Below are positions 31,301 through 43,894 of a stretch of DNA of 64,000 bases, one piece after another. This DNA comes from Plantago ovata. Its lineage: Eukaryota > Streptophyta > Magnoliopsida > Lamiales > Plantaginaceae. Both the position numbers and the translations under genes were made by a program. Numbering within the stretch: position 1 is the first letter of the stretch; the number at the start of each line of letters is the position of its first letter. The stretch covers positions 96,997,050-97,061,049 of the forward strand of contig CM051456.1 of NCBI GenBank assembly GCA_028274465.1. Direction: 5' to 3'. The notes below the pieces were generated by a model, which did not search any database, was not told the origin of the DNA, and saw only the letters and a program-made list of their open reading frames with translations.

Positions 31301-31583
31301 CATTGCGGCTGGTTGTTGCACAGCTCAAATCCTATGGATTCAGCAACAATTAAGAGATTATGGTATTTCTGCAAAGAAAACACCAATCTTTTGTGATAAT
31401 ACAAGTGCTATTGCTATCCCCCAAAATTCTAAGTTCCACTCAAGGACTAAGCACATTGATATTAGACATCATTTCATTAGAGATCATGTGGAAAAGGGAG
31501 ATATTAATGTTGTAAAAGTGGGTACTGATGATCAACTTGCTGAAACAGGCATTCAGCAAGCCAAAGTATTCTTACTTGAATAA
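28309..31583 (+). pseudogene. pol of element A: integrase, reverse transcriptase, RNase H, broken
   Basis: Fragments in order: GAG-pre-integrase HKRTSHLNF...CNACQQGK, integrase DDE core (HMDLFESS, RTDHGTEF, PQQNGVAERKN), RT ([29 protein letters not shown]) and RNase H ([20 protein letters not shown]). Breaks: a TAG at 29242-29244 where the sister copy has Trp, a TAA at 29542-29544 where it has Gln, frame changes near 30110-30235, near 30765 and near 30970. The DDE residues themselves are kept in this copy. The integrase-before-RT order proves Ty1/copia. Confidence 0.9.
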
Positions 31584-31899
31584 AGGCTCCTTCCATTGAT
31601 TTGTTCTAAGAAATGGTAAGTCACTACATGATTGCTGAAACCAGCAATCAGCAAGTAATTCCTTCAAAACGGGTATTTGTTAGGAAACTTGATCACTTGC
31701 TGAGACAGGCACTCAGTAAGAGAATAACCTCAAAGATTGCTGAAACGGACATTCAAACAATCAAAGATACTGAAACAGGTATTCAAGTATCAAAGGCATA
31801 TTCTGAGACGGGAACTCAGAAAAGAGCAAACTCACTTCTCAGATTTTACTAAAAGATATCTCAAGATAAAAAGAATTTAATGATACGGGAACTCAGAAA
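31539..31899 (+). repeat. Array of seven small imperfect hairpins between pol and ORF3 (element A)
   Basis: Units such as GCTGAAACAGGCATTCAGC (31539-31557), GCTGAGACAGGCACTCAG and TCTGAGACGGGAACTCAG recur at intervals of about 25-90 nt. Each has a 5-6-bp stem and a loop of about 7 nt containing RACRGG. The same ordered array is present inverted in element B (43895-44252). Confidence 0.7.
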
Positions 31900-32284
31900 T
31901 ATCTTTTAACTTAAAGAAATATGAGATGTCTGATTAAGGGGGAATTTTCAGCAAGTAACAAGGCTAGTTTTGCAAACTCGTTGAAAAAAGTCTTGTTTAT
32001 TTCAGCAAGCTATGAAATCCCATAAATCTCGGTAAAATCAATTTGTGACGTTAATCGGGCACAAATAAACTCGCTAATAATCATGACATGAAATACAATC
32101 GTGGCCATTGATTAAAAGGCGTTATTGATCTAACGGTTAACATTACAAAGAGAATGAGTGCTCTGACGGTTTTTGTTAGTGGGCCACTACGCATTTAATG
32201 CAAAGGCTCCACTAGTGCTGTTGTTTCTCTGATTTACCCTTGCTGAGAACTCAAATCGATTGAGCTTCTTGCACATCAGAGACA

Positions 32285-32294
32285 CTATATAAAC
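32285..32294 (+). promoter_or_regulatory. TATA-like box upstream of ORF3 (element A)
   Basis: CTATATAAAC sits about 135 nt before the ORF3 start at 32425 and is preceded by a conserved CATCAGAGACA context. Element B carries the same box at the same distance (43497-43506, minus strand). This suggests that ORF3 has its own promoter. Confidence 0.5.
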
Positions 32295-32424
32295 AAGGAG
32301 TTAGAGAAAGACAAAATTCTTTAACTCACATTTCCTTTCTCTGCAAATTTTAGCCTGAATCTACTGTACCTCCGGTCAAAAAGCAAACAATCTTTTTCGT
32401 ATACATTTCTCACCTATAAAAGAA

Positions 32425-35400
32425 ATGGCACCAAAGAGACAGTCATCTAAGACATCTAAGTCATCTAAGGTTGACAGTGCTGGAAAAAGCACTGCTCCGG
32501 TGACTAACACAACGAAAGTTGTGTTGAAAAACGATAGGATAACAGAAAAACCCATGCCTCCCGCATATCTAGACACTGCAAAGTGTGAAATGATGATGCA
32601 ATGGGGTGGTTTTGCAAAAGAGAAGTATATCCGATACTTCTATGAACAAGAACTAGACGGTGACAATGAGGAGGCACTTGACTTGATTAAACAGCAAGGC
32701 CTCACTCACTTTATAACAGCTCGCCCTAAGAAAGTGAGCATGTTAGATACTATGGAGTTCTACAATAATGCAGAAATCCAGTCCCTAACTGATGGTCAAG
32801 GAGTCACTGAAAAAGTGATCTTCACCACAGTTCAAAATGTGCAAATCGTCCTGAAATGGACTGATTTAGCAGAAATCTTTCAGATTCCGACCACTGGAAC
32901 TGAAGATGACATCACTGCCACTGGTGAAGAAATTGAAGCCTTCTACAGTGATTTCAAAAATGAGAAAATGAAGAAAGGAGAGATTTCTCCCGTGACTTGG
33001 ACAAAACACGTTAAGGGGAAGCATCTCTGCCACTCACTTGGTCTAGTAGCTCTGCTACTAATCAAAGTCTTAGACTCCCAAGTCGGAGGAATAGACCAAG
33101 TAGGCTTGAGAAGGTGGTCGCTGCTAATGCATATCTATGAGAACAAAACGGAGCTCAACTGGGCAAAGTACATTTTCAACAGACTTGTTGATTGTGTTAC
33201 TAAATTCAAGGTTAAGGTTGAAGACAACAAGGTCTCACCTACCTTCCCAGTCATGTATGGACTGAAGATATGCTATATCCTTGAACACTTCAGGATTCAG
33301 CTGAGAAACCCATAGCCGATTAAGAAATTTGTATGCAATGTGGGAAGAGCCTTCTACAAGCAAAATGCACCTAAGCTTGCTGGCAAGAAACTCGAAAAAT
33401 CAAAGAAGACAACAGGTGTAGATGTTGTCAGCACAAGTCAGCAAGAAAGGTATACAGCAACTGCAGATGTTACCGCCACCACTCAGCAAGAGAATGTTCC
33501 AACAGCTGAAAAAGTTGTTGATGAAACTACTGTAGATGGTGATCATGATGAAACTGCTGTAGATGGTGATCATGATAAAGGTACAACAGCCATTGCTGAA
33601 AATGCAACTACTGACGCTGCTGCTGAAAAGCAACTGGAGAAATCCAAGAAGAAAAAGAGGAAAGCTGATGATGACACTCAAACTGCAGCGTCATCAGCTA
33701 ACCCCGTCCCCAAAAGAAAAAGGACAAGTAACCCAAGAAAGAAAACACTGGCTCGCAAGTCAGTACCAATTGTCCATGATCTTTCGGACGATTCTCAAGC
33801 AGTTGCTGAAACACAAACTCCAGTAGATGTTGACAAAGTGGTTACTGAGACCTATGTCAGCAATGTTGAAGTGTTTGCGGAAGCCTTCAACAATCAACTT
33901 AATGTTGATACATCTACTGAGAACAGACCACAAGGCAGTGGAAATGAAATTCCTGCCTCAATCCCAGATATCTACATTGTAGATAATAAATATTGATGAT
34001 CAGACTCTGGAACTAGTAACTGATATTGCTGCTGATATAAGAACCGCGGCACTTGCTGATGCTGCCGTTGCTGAAAAGATGGTTGCTGAACAAGCAACTC
34101 ATGAAGTTGCTGAAGAACCAGTTGCTGAGACCGCAATGGTTCAAGTCCCAGAAGTTGCTGAAACACCACAAGAGACATTATTCGACGACGCATCTCGTGA
34201 TGCTGAGAATACTGGACCCAGTTCACCGAAAACATCCATTGACAAAGTTCAGCTGGTGCTGAAAGAACTAAGTCATCAAATGGAGTTTGATATTGAAGAC
34301 ATTTCCAACAAATCAATCGATGTTTTCATGACAAGCAGTGAACTCAAGGGTCAAGATGCCTCTGCTCAACTTGTCATTTCAGAGACAAGGGAGATTGCTG
34401 AATCCGCACAGCTTTCTCAAACAGAGCAAGAAAAGAAGTCTACTGAAGAAATAGTCCCAGATATTGAAGAAGATGTTAATGCTGAAAGGACTGAGACACC
34501 ACCTGTCCTTCTTCAGCAGGTAGTTAACTCAACCATAAGAAAATCTTCACTATCTGAAACTCAATCTTTTGCTAATATAATGATTTCTCTACAGACTTCT
34601 GAAGATACAAGTCAGAAGGTTGCTGAAGCCTCTGCACCAGAATCAACACCTCCTGCTCAGCAGGTAGTTAAAGTTTTTGGTAATTCAACTAAGTTTGAAA
34701 ACTTAGTGCTTGTATCTAAGTTACAATTATTTCAGGATGAACAAGTCAAGGATGCTTCTCAAGCTCCTCAAGGAATGGAAATAGTACCAGCACAAACAAG
34801 TGTGCAACATGAGCTTGCTGAATCTCAGCAGGTAAATCATGTTTTAGCTTTGGACTCTAAGACTATTATCCAAACCTTTCCTGAACATAATTTTATTCTT
34901 TTTCAGGCTCAAAAGGAGACCACTAAAGTGGTTCACATCACTGAAGATCCAAAAGTAAGTTCTGAAGAACTTTACTTAGACTTCAAGAGAACTACCTTGT
35001 CAAGAGTTGCTAAGTCTGTAAGCAACTGGCAAAGGTACAGAAGGATGGATTTTTCTGACCTGCATCTTCATCTATCAAACAAGAAAAAGAGGTCTTCTTT
35101 GCTAAAACTCGAGACCTTTGTCCACTCTATACTTCTAGAAGAGATGTCATATTCTCAGCTAATGAGCTCAAATCTGATTGCTCAAATCAGAGAGAATATG
35201 AAGGCCAAATTTAAGAGTGCCTCTCCAGCTGAACATGCTGTGATGCTCAAGGGTTCTTCTGTACCCGTAGTGGCTGATCCCCACAAAATCAATGAAGAAA
35301 AGGAAGTTACGAGTGTTGCTTTGTACAAGCATCTCGAGTTGGTTATACTGACGGATGATGATGAGGAAGAAGAAGATGAGAACATCCCTACTGATCCCAG

Positions 35401-36250
35401 TGATGATGAAGGAAAAGATTCGAAGGACAAAAAGGACGATGATGATGACAATCAAGGTCCTAGTCCTGATGCTGGTGGACTTAAACTGACAGTTGCTGAG
35501 ACTGAGAATCAAGAAAATCAGCAAGCTGATCATACACCAAGTCAGCAAGAATCTCAACCTGATACTGAAGAAGAGTACGCCAGAAAGTGCGCCGCATTGA
35601 AACATGACAAAAGCAAGCTTTATGATGCCGAGTTATCTTTACTCGATGCCAAGGTCACTGATCCAAACCTGGATGTCGATGAAGATTACCAAAGAGCACT
35701 TCAAAACAGTCTCCAAATTCATGCAAGGCATACGCAAAATTTGGATATTGCTCAATCTTCAGGAGTAAAACCTCAAGAAGTCCCCTCCCTTCCATCTACT
35801 ACTGGTGAAACTCCAGTCATTGAGTTTCAAACGTTTCCCTCAGCAACTACTCAATTAAAGCTTACTACTGGTGAAACTCCAGTCGTTGAGTCTGAAGCGT
35901 TGCCATCAGCAACCACTCAACCAGAAAGGAATGAAGCTGCAGATTTAGGAACCAAGGTTGCTGGCCTTGATGAATCTGACGATGAAGACGATCTTTCAGC
36001 AAATGAGGATGATCACTCAAAGAAAAATGAACCCAAAGTGGTCGAAATTCCTTCTCCTGATTATGAACATGATGTAGGAGATGATTTGAGAAGCCATTTG
36101 CTGACAAGAGATGATCAATTCGCTTCTGAGCTCAAAGTTCATTCCTTGACCCCGAACTTAGTGCCATTCCCAAATGTGGAGGATTGCACTCCAAGAATTA
36201 AGGCACTAATGGAAGTCCACAAAGCCTGCAAAGCAGAAGATGATGCATTG
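32425..36250 (+). pseudogene. Third ORF (env-position protein) of element A
   Basis: Starts MAPKRQSSKTSKSSKVDS, a basic Ser/Lys-rich leader. Residues about 40-290 form a folded-looking domain (KYIRYFYEQEL, WTDLAEIFQIP, HSLGLVALLLIKVLDSQVGG, RRWSLLMHIYENKTELNW, YGLKICYILEHFRIQL) that resembles the putative plant transposon protein domain found in several plant retroelements; this resemblance is by eye. The rest is low-complexity: VAE-rich repeats, KKKRKAD-type basic patches and an acidic SDDEGKDSKDKKDDDDD stretch. Stops at 33313-33315 and about 33996, and a frame change near 34000, disable it. It resumes after element B at 61532-61689 (LDIGKLLATVLKR...). No signal peptide or clear transmembrane segment is seen, so an envelope role is not supported. 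Confidence 0.7.
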
Positions 36251-37824
36251 TGTTGGTCCCTTTAAACAACAAGAAAAGACTAGAGGGGGGGGGGGTGAAT
36301 AGTCTTTTCAAACTATCGTCGTTTAAAAACTTTCTCAGCAAGTGCTTATTACTTTACAGTAATGAGTTTGCTGATACTTAACTTTCTCAGCAAGTGCAAG
36401 TTACTTCACAGTAACTAGGTTTGCTGATACTTAAAATCAGAGAGCGGAAGTCTTTGATACAATAAGTGCTTTTTCAGTAAATGAAGGTTTCAGCAAGTGA
36501 TGTGAGTGACTGTGTACAAATAGATAAGATTTGCTGAAAACCAAGTACAGTAAGTAAATCACACAAACACTTTTATAGTGGTATCTGAGAGTGGCGTAAT
36601 CTCTCAACTAATCCATTTTGTCCTTTCTAGGACTGAATCCACTAAGATAAGTTTGAGGTTCCTTACAACACCTATCTAGAGCGATCCAAACAGAAACCAA
36701 AGCACACTTGCTTTGTCTCCAACCTAACTAGAGAACGTAACCTTGTTCTCCACCAAACTTGGTACTTTTAATCAGCAACACTATGCTAGATTAAGTTCCC
36801 CCTGAATATCACGCCTGAAAGGGTGTATTTTCAGTTAGAGAGGTTTGGGATGAGATAACTTAATTATAACTTTTTCAGTTACAACAAGTAATCTAAGAAA
36901 CAAAACTTTGAATATTTTGCAGTAAACAAGTTTGATTGTTTTTGGTGTCAAGACTTGTTCTTGTTCGAAAGAAAGAAAGAACACTTAACTAATTACTTAG
37001 TCGTGTAAATTCTACTTCTTCACAAGTAGCTTTTTCAAGATTTAAGTCTTGGAACGGATCAATGGCAGTAAAAGTATTGAAGGGTATGTGAGTTTAAGCA
37101 CAAGTGAGAGTATGATCACGTTGTTGACACACTTCAACTCTTTGTCGGATGACCTCTATTTATAGTGACATAAGGAGCCGTTTGAATTTCAAATTCTAAG
37201 GCTTTTGTTCCTTAAAATGTCACTATCTTGCTTTTGTACTTTCAGCAGCGTCCTTGTTTGTCTTCTAGTCTTCATGTCCTTCGCGTGCAAGCTTTGCATT
37301 TAATGCTCTTTTGAATGAAATTCAAACAGTAACATTGGAGCGCAAATACAAGTACTTTCAGCAAGAGGTCACATATGTTCCATCAGCATGTGGTCAGTCT
37401 CAGTTTCAGCAAGCACAACCTACTCTGTCGTATAGATTTTCACTTATGCAATGCTGTTGCTGAAGTTTCCACTTTCTGAGCAACATGTGCCTTTGTAGAT
37501 ACCAGTATTCAGAAATCTTCTAGTCTTCAGTCTTCGAAATCTTCAAGATTCTGAGCGGTTCTAAATGCTTCAATAGTTTGTTTGTAAAAACAAAGTACAT
37601 CATCAGCAAATGCTTCAATAGGTTGTATTTCTTTTTAGAAAACAAGATACATCATAAGCGGTAAAACCAACCTATCTAGCACCTACTCTAAGTCTTCAGC
37701 AAACGTTCCTCTTTTACAATGTCCTTAAAATTCTAAATTCCTATGGACCTTAAGAGTACTAGTTACTGGACTTTCCTTAATTTAGCATGGTTAATTGCTC
37801 ATCAAAATTACAAGTTTCCTAACA
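36251..37824 (-). repeat. 3' LTR of element B
   Basis: TGTTGGTCCC...TTTCCTAACA on the plus strand; reversed it is TGTTAGG...GGGACCAACA. It is 1574 bp. The adjoining AAATTTCCCCCTTTTTG is the inverted polypurine tract. A G homopolymer near 36285-36295 is longer than in the other LTR. Confidence 0.92.
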
Positions 37825-38124
37825 AATTTCCCCCTTTTTGATGTTAGCAATCCATGGCTAAATTAATTGTTACCATTTTAGAGGTTTCTGATGTTGAATA
37901 AATAAGTTGATTAATGCAAACATACTTGAATAATTAAACAGTAAGCATAAGTAATTTGCATAATCAAAAACCAATAAGAGTCAAAAAACTTTATTGCTGA
38001 TAGTTATATTTCAGTAAGTTTACAGGAAAGAGCAGAGATAACTAAACAAAATCAGCAAATAAAAACTTTAACAAAACTATTACAGAGAGTTAAGCTCTTC
38101 AAGAGGATTTTCTCAAAATCTCTC

Positions 38125-41100
38125 TTACACTCTTCTCAACAAGTGTAGTGAATTCAATACATTCCTTCTCGTAGTTCTCAAGTAGTCTACGGACTTGTAA
38201 TTGAAGAATTTGCAGGTAGTATGATGATGCTTTTCAGCATTCATTTCCATGTAATGAGTTACCCACAAATGCATGCCCCAATTGCTGGCATGGAGAAGTT
38301 GTGTATCTGAAATGCTTTTAGGATGAATCTTCCTTAGCCAGAGAAGATCATCTTCTTGATCCTTAGCAGTGAGAATCAATCCAAGTCTCTTCTTTGTTTT
38401 CTTGGTTACTGGGTCAGAGTAATAAGCAATGCCAACTGGTTTTATCAAATCTGGTTCTTGTCTTATAGACTTACCAATTGCAGTTCTTCTTACTGAGACT
38501 TCAAGATTCAACCATCTCCCAGCAATATTTCTTGGAAGGGACTCATCCATTTCTTTCCTTTTTACCTTGAGTTCAATCCATGTGAACATTTGGTTCAAAA
38601 TGGTTGTAGGAAAGAACTCATTCACCAGCAAGTCTTCCAGCTTTAAGATCCAACACCATGAACGTTTCTGATCACGTTCTGAGTGGTTTCATCATTGCTG
38701 GTCTTTGTATACTCGATGCCGGAGCCAATAGCAATGCTGGCCAGCCTCTTTTCTTCCTGTCTTTGCCTTCTCCTTCTTGACTTTGCATTGTCTTGATCTC
38801 TTGCTAAAGATCTTGAGTCAGAAGAGAAATGATTTGAGTGGCCAGACGGAGTTAAGGCTGTAGTTGGTCTAGATCTTATGGCTTGAGCTATTGTCTGATT
38901 GTCATCATCATCATCATCTTCATTCAGATCTTGATGACTTTCAGTGTGGCAAAAACCTTGAGTTTCAGCAGCAGTTTTTCTCTTTTTGGGACTTGCTGAA
39001 TTTAACTCAGATTCTGCTTATCTTTTAGAACTTTGCTCTTTTTCAGCAAGCAGTTCTATGGGCAGTGGCTCATCAACAGTAGGAGGGGTTTGGGTTCTCT
39101 TTCTTGTACTTCTATTTTCCCCCTTAGACATGGATTGCAACATCGGAGTGATGTGCAAAGAGTAGAACTCATTGCAATTTTCAGCAAGAGTACTTAGACT
39201 GTTGTATTTCATGATGATTTGTTGTTGATCAGAAGTCATCTTGGACAACTCATTTTTAATACTCACCATGTTCTCCTCATGTCTTTGTTCTGTTGCGGCC
39301 TTGTCTTCCATGAAAGTCTGAGCCTTTACTATAGCGGTCTTTGCTAGCCGGAGTGCTTGATTGACATCTTCTTCATAGCTCTTGTGATAAAGACTGATGT
39401 CTTTCTGAGCTATTGTAAGAGTAGTAGTGCGTCTCAGCACTGTAGCCAATATTAAGTGGGCTCTCAGCAAGCAATGCCTCATCTTCTGCTTTGCAGGCAT
39501 CATGGACTTTCTTCAGTGCCAAAATTCTAGGAGTAAACTCCTCAACTCGTGGGAACGGCACTAGATTTGGGGTCAAGGAATGAACTTTAAGTTTTGAAGC
39601 AAACTGATCATCTTTCATCAGCAATTCTCCTCTCAAATCATCGTCTATATCATTTATATAATCAGGAGGAGGGATTTCAACCACTTTGGGGTCTCTCTTG
39701 GAGTTTTCATCCTCGTTTGCTGATAGATCATCTTCATCCTCAGATTCATCAAGGTCAGCAACCTTGGAACCTAAGTCAGCAGCTTCATTTCCTTTTGGTT
39801 GAGTGGTTGCTGATGGCAACGCTTCAGACTCAACACCTGGAGTTTCACCAGTAGTTAGTTTTAATTGAGTAGTTGCTGAGGGCAACGTTTGAGACTCAAT
39901 TACTGGAGTTTCGCTAGTAGTTAGTTTTAATTGAGTAGTTGCTGAGGGCAACGTTTGAGACTCAATTACTGGAGTTTCGCCAGTAGTAAGTGGAAGGGAG
40001 GGGACTTCCTTTGGTTTTACTCCTGAAGATTGACCAATTTCCAGATCCTGTGTATGCCTTGCATGGATCATGAGACTGTTTTGTAGAGCGCGTTGGTAAT
40101 CTTCATCCATTTCATCTTCATCATCAAGGTTTGCATCAGTGACCTTGGCATCAGAAAGTTGGCTTTTTCCAAGTTTCAAGGCAGCCTTCTTTCTGGCATA
40201 TTCCTCTTCAGAATCAGCGCCTTGTACAGGTGCTTGATTTTCAACATCAGTAGGAGCAGGTTGAGATTCATGCTGAGGTTGTGGTTGTTCAGCTTGCTGA
40301 TTGTATTGTGGTTCAGTTTCAGCAACTGTCAATTTTAAACCACCAGCATCAGGACTTGGACCTTGATTGTCATCATCGTCATCTTTCTTGTCCTTTGAAT
40401 CTTTTCCTTCATCATCACTGGGATCAGTAGGGATGTTTTCATCTTCTTCCTCTTCATCATCATCAGTTAGAATGACTAGCTCAAGATGCTTGTATAGAGC
40501 AACACTCGATACTTCCTCTTCCACATTGATTTTGTGGGGATCAACCACCACGGGTACAAATAAACCCTTGAGCATCACAGCTTGTTCAGCTGGAGAGGCA
40601 CTCTTGAATTTTGCCTTCATATTCTCTCTGATTTGAGCAATCAGATTCGAGCTCATTAGCTGAGAATATGACATGTCTTCAGGAAGTATGGAGTGGACAA
40701 ACGTCTCGAGCTTCAGTAGAGAAGATCTCTTTTTCTCATTTGATAGATGAAGATGGAGATCAGAAAAGTCCATCCTTCTGTACCTTTGCCAGTTGCTGAC
40801 AGACTTAGCAACTCTTGACAAGGTTGTTCTCTTGAAGTTCAAGTAAAGTTCCTCGGAACTCACTTGTGAATCTTCAGTGATGTGCACCACTTCAGTGGTC
40901 TGCTTTAGAGCCTGAAAAAGAACAATATTTAGATCAGGAGAGGTTTGCATAATTGCTTTAGAGTTCAAAGCTGAAACATGAATTACCTGCTGAGATTCAG
41001 CAAGCTCATGTTGTACAATTTCCATTCCTTGAGGAGCTTGAGTAGCATCCTCCATTTGTTCATCCTGAAATAAATATGATTTAGACACAAGTACTAAGCT

Positions 41101-43362
41101 GTCAAACTTAGTTTTATTACCAAAAATTTTAACTACCTGCTGAGCAAGAAGTGTTGATTCTGGTGCAGAGGCTTCAGCAACCATCTGACTTGCATCTTGA
41201 GAAGTCTGTAGAGATATCATAATATTAGCAAAAGAATAAGTTTCAGAAAGTGAAGTTTTACTGATGGTTGAGTTATCTACCTGCTGAAGAAGGACAGGTT
41301 GTGGCTCAGTCCTTTCAGCATTAACAGTTTCTTCAGTTTCTGGGACTGTTTCTTCAGCAGACTTCTTGGCGTGCTCTGTTTGAGAAAGCTGCGCGGTTTC
41401 AGCAATCTCCCTTGTCTCTGAAATGACAAGTTGAGCATAAGCATCTTGACCTTTAAGCTCACTGCTTCTCATAAAGACATCAATGGATTTGTTGGATGAT
41501 TCTTCAATATCCAATTCCATTTGTTGGCTTATAGCTTCCAGTACAAGCTGGACTTTGTCAATTGATGTCTTTGGTGAACTTGGGCCAGTATTCTCAGCAT
41601 TACGAGATGCGTCGTTGAATAATGCTTCTTGTGTTTCTTCAGCAACTTCTGGAACTTGAACCATTGCTGTCTCAGCAACTGGTTCTTTAGCAATTGTGGT
41701 TTCAGCAACTTGATGAGTTGCTTGTTCAGCAACCATCTTTTCAGCAGCATCAACAAGTGTCGCGGTTCTCAGATCAGTAGCAATATCACTTGCTGGTTCC
41801 AGAGTTTGATCATCTAGATTATCTACAATGTAGATATCTGGGAATTGGGCAGGAATTTCATTTCCACTGCCTTGTGGTCTGTTCTCAGTAGAAGGATCAA
41901 CATTGAGTCGATCATTGAAGGCTTCCGCAAACACTTCAATGTTGTTGACATAGGCTTCAGTAACTACCTTGTTAACATCTACTGGAACTTGCGTTTCAGC
42001 AATTGTCTGGGAATTATCTGAGAGGTCATGGACAATAGGTACTGACCTGCGAGCCAGTGTTTTCTTCCTTGAGTTATTTGTCCTTTTCCTCTTGGGGACA
42101 GAGTTTGCTGATGACGCTGCAGTCTGAGTGTCATCATCAGCTTTCCTCTTTTTCTTGTTAGATTTCTTCAGTTTCCCAGCAGAGGCGTCAGTAGTTGCAT
42201 TTTCAGCAACAGGAGTAGTGGTGTCAGCATGATCACCATCTAGAGCAGTTTCATCTTTGTCACCACCATCTACAGCAGTTTCATCTCTAAGTTGCTGAGT
42301 GGTGACATTTGCAGCTGTTGTATACCTTTCTTGCTGACTTGTGCTGACAACATCTGCAGCTGTTGTCTTCTTAGATTTGTCAAGTTTCTTGCTAGCAATC
42401 TTAGGTACATTCTGCTTGTAGAAGGATCTTCCCACATTGCATACAGATTTCTTGATTGGCAATGGGTTTCTCAGCTGAATCCTGAAATGTTCAAGGATAT
42501 AGCATATCTTTATTCCATACATAACCGGAAAGGAAGGTGAGACCTTGTTGTCTTCCACCTTAACCTTGAACTTAGTGACACAATCAACAAGCCTGTTGAA
42601 AATGTACTTAGCCCAGTTAAGTTCCGTTTTATTTTCATAGATATGCATCAGCAGCGGCCACCTTCTCAGGCCTACTTGGTCTATTCCTCCAACTTGGGAG
42701 TCCAAAACTTTAATCAGTAGCAGAGCTACTAGACCAAGTGAATGGCAGAGATGCTTCCTCTTAACGTGCTTTGTCCAAGTCACGGGAGCAATCTCTCCTT
42801 TCTTCATTTTCTCATTTCTGACGTCACTGTAGAAAGCTTCAATTTCTTCATCAGTTGCAGTGATGTCATCTTCAGTTCCAGTGGTTGGAATCTAAAAGAT
42901 TTCCGCTAAATCAGTCCATTTCAGGACGATTTGCGTGTTCTGAACTACAGTAAAGATCACTTTTTCAGTGACTCCTTTACTATCAGTTAGGGACTGAATT
43001 TCTGCATTATTGTAGAACTCCAATGTGTCCAACATACTCACTTGCTTAGTGTGAGCAGTTATAAAATGCATGAGGCCTTGCTGCTTGATAAATTCAAGCG
43101 CCTCTTCATTGTCACCTTCAAGTTCTTGTTCATAGAAGTATCGAATATACTTCTCTTTTGCAAATCCACCCCATTGCATCATCATCTCACACTTTGCAGT
43201 GTCAAGATATGAAGGAGGCATAGGTTTTTCCGAGATTCTATCGTTTTTCAACACAACTTTCGTTGTGTTTAATACCGGAGTAGTCACCGGAGCAGTGCTT
43301 TTCTCAGCACTGTCAACCTTAGACGACTTGGAGGTCTTGGAGGACTGTCTCTTTGGTGCCAT
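38125..43362 (-). pseudogene. Third ORF (env-position protein) of element B, about 5.2 kb
   Basis: Starts at 43362 with the same MAPKRQSSKTSKSSK leader as element A. A stop at 42892-42894 replaces a Gln; the main frame then runs 42807-39373 (1144 codons), shifts near 39430, continues 39503-39018, and a C-terminal part lies at 38631-38125 (WIELKVKRKEMDE, LILTAKDQEDDLLW, MHLWVTHYMEMNAEKH). The total is about 1700 codons, longer than the whole pol gene. Layout: basic leader, folded N-terminal domain, VAET/VAEE-rich linker, acidic SDDEGKDSKDKKDDDD, 22-residue tandem repeats, a coiled-coil-like DISLYHKSYEEDVNQALRLA region, a basic SRRRRQRQEEKR patch and a second folded-looking end. Function unknown; nuclear-type basic patches and absence of a signal peptide argue against a classical envelope. 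Confidence 0.72.
39795..39992 (-). repeat. Three tandem 66-bp (22-residue) repeats in ORF3 of element B
   Basis: The unit encodes TTxETPVIESQTLPSATTQL plus KL, three times in a row with few changes. Element A has two units at about 35797-35928. The nucleotide unit contains GTTGCTGAGGGCAACG on the plus strand. Confidence 0.8.
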
Positions 43363-43496
43363 TTCTTTTTATAGAGAAGAGAGTGTGTACGAAAAAGATA
43401 GTTTGCTTTTTGACCGGAGGTACAGTAGATTCAGGCTAAATTTTGCAGAGAAAGGAAATGTGAGTTAAAGAATTTTGTCATTTCTCTAACTCCTTC

Positions 43497-43506
43497 TTTA
43501 TATAGT
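43497..43506 (-). promoter_or_regulatory. TATA-like box upstream of ORF3 (element B)
   Basis: Minus-strand ACTATATAAAG lies about 135 nt before the ORF3 ATG at 43362, equivalent to the box in element A at 32285. Conservation between two diverged copies in a noncoding spacer is the main support. Confidence 0.5.
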
Positions 43507-43894
43507 GTCTCTGATGTGTGAGAAACTCAATCGATTTTAGTTCTCAGCAAGGGTAAAACAGAGAAACAAAGGCGTTAGTGGAGCCTTTGCATTGAATGCG
43601 TAGTGGCCCACTAACTAAAACCGTCAGAGCACTCTCTCTCTTTGTTTTGTTAACCGTTAGATCAATAACTCCTTTTAATCAATGGCCACGATTGTATTTC
43701 ATGTCATGATTATTACGAGTTTATCTGTGCCCGATTAACGTCACAAATTGATTTTACCGAGTTTTATGGGACTAGATTGCTTGCGGAAATAGACAAAAAT
43801 CTTTTCAGCGAGTTTGCATAAATAGCCTAGATACTTGCTGAAAGTTCCCCCTTACTTAGATATCTCATATTTTTCTTAAGTTTAAAAGATATTT

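Noticed and set aside
32425-36250. Calling ORF3 a retroviral envelope gene
   Set aside because: Position fits, but no signal peptide, transmembrane span or cleavage site is visible.
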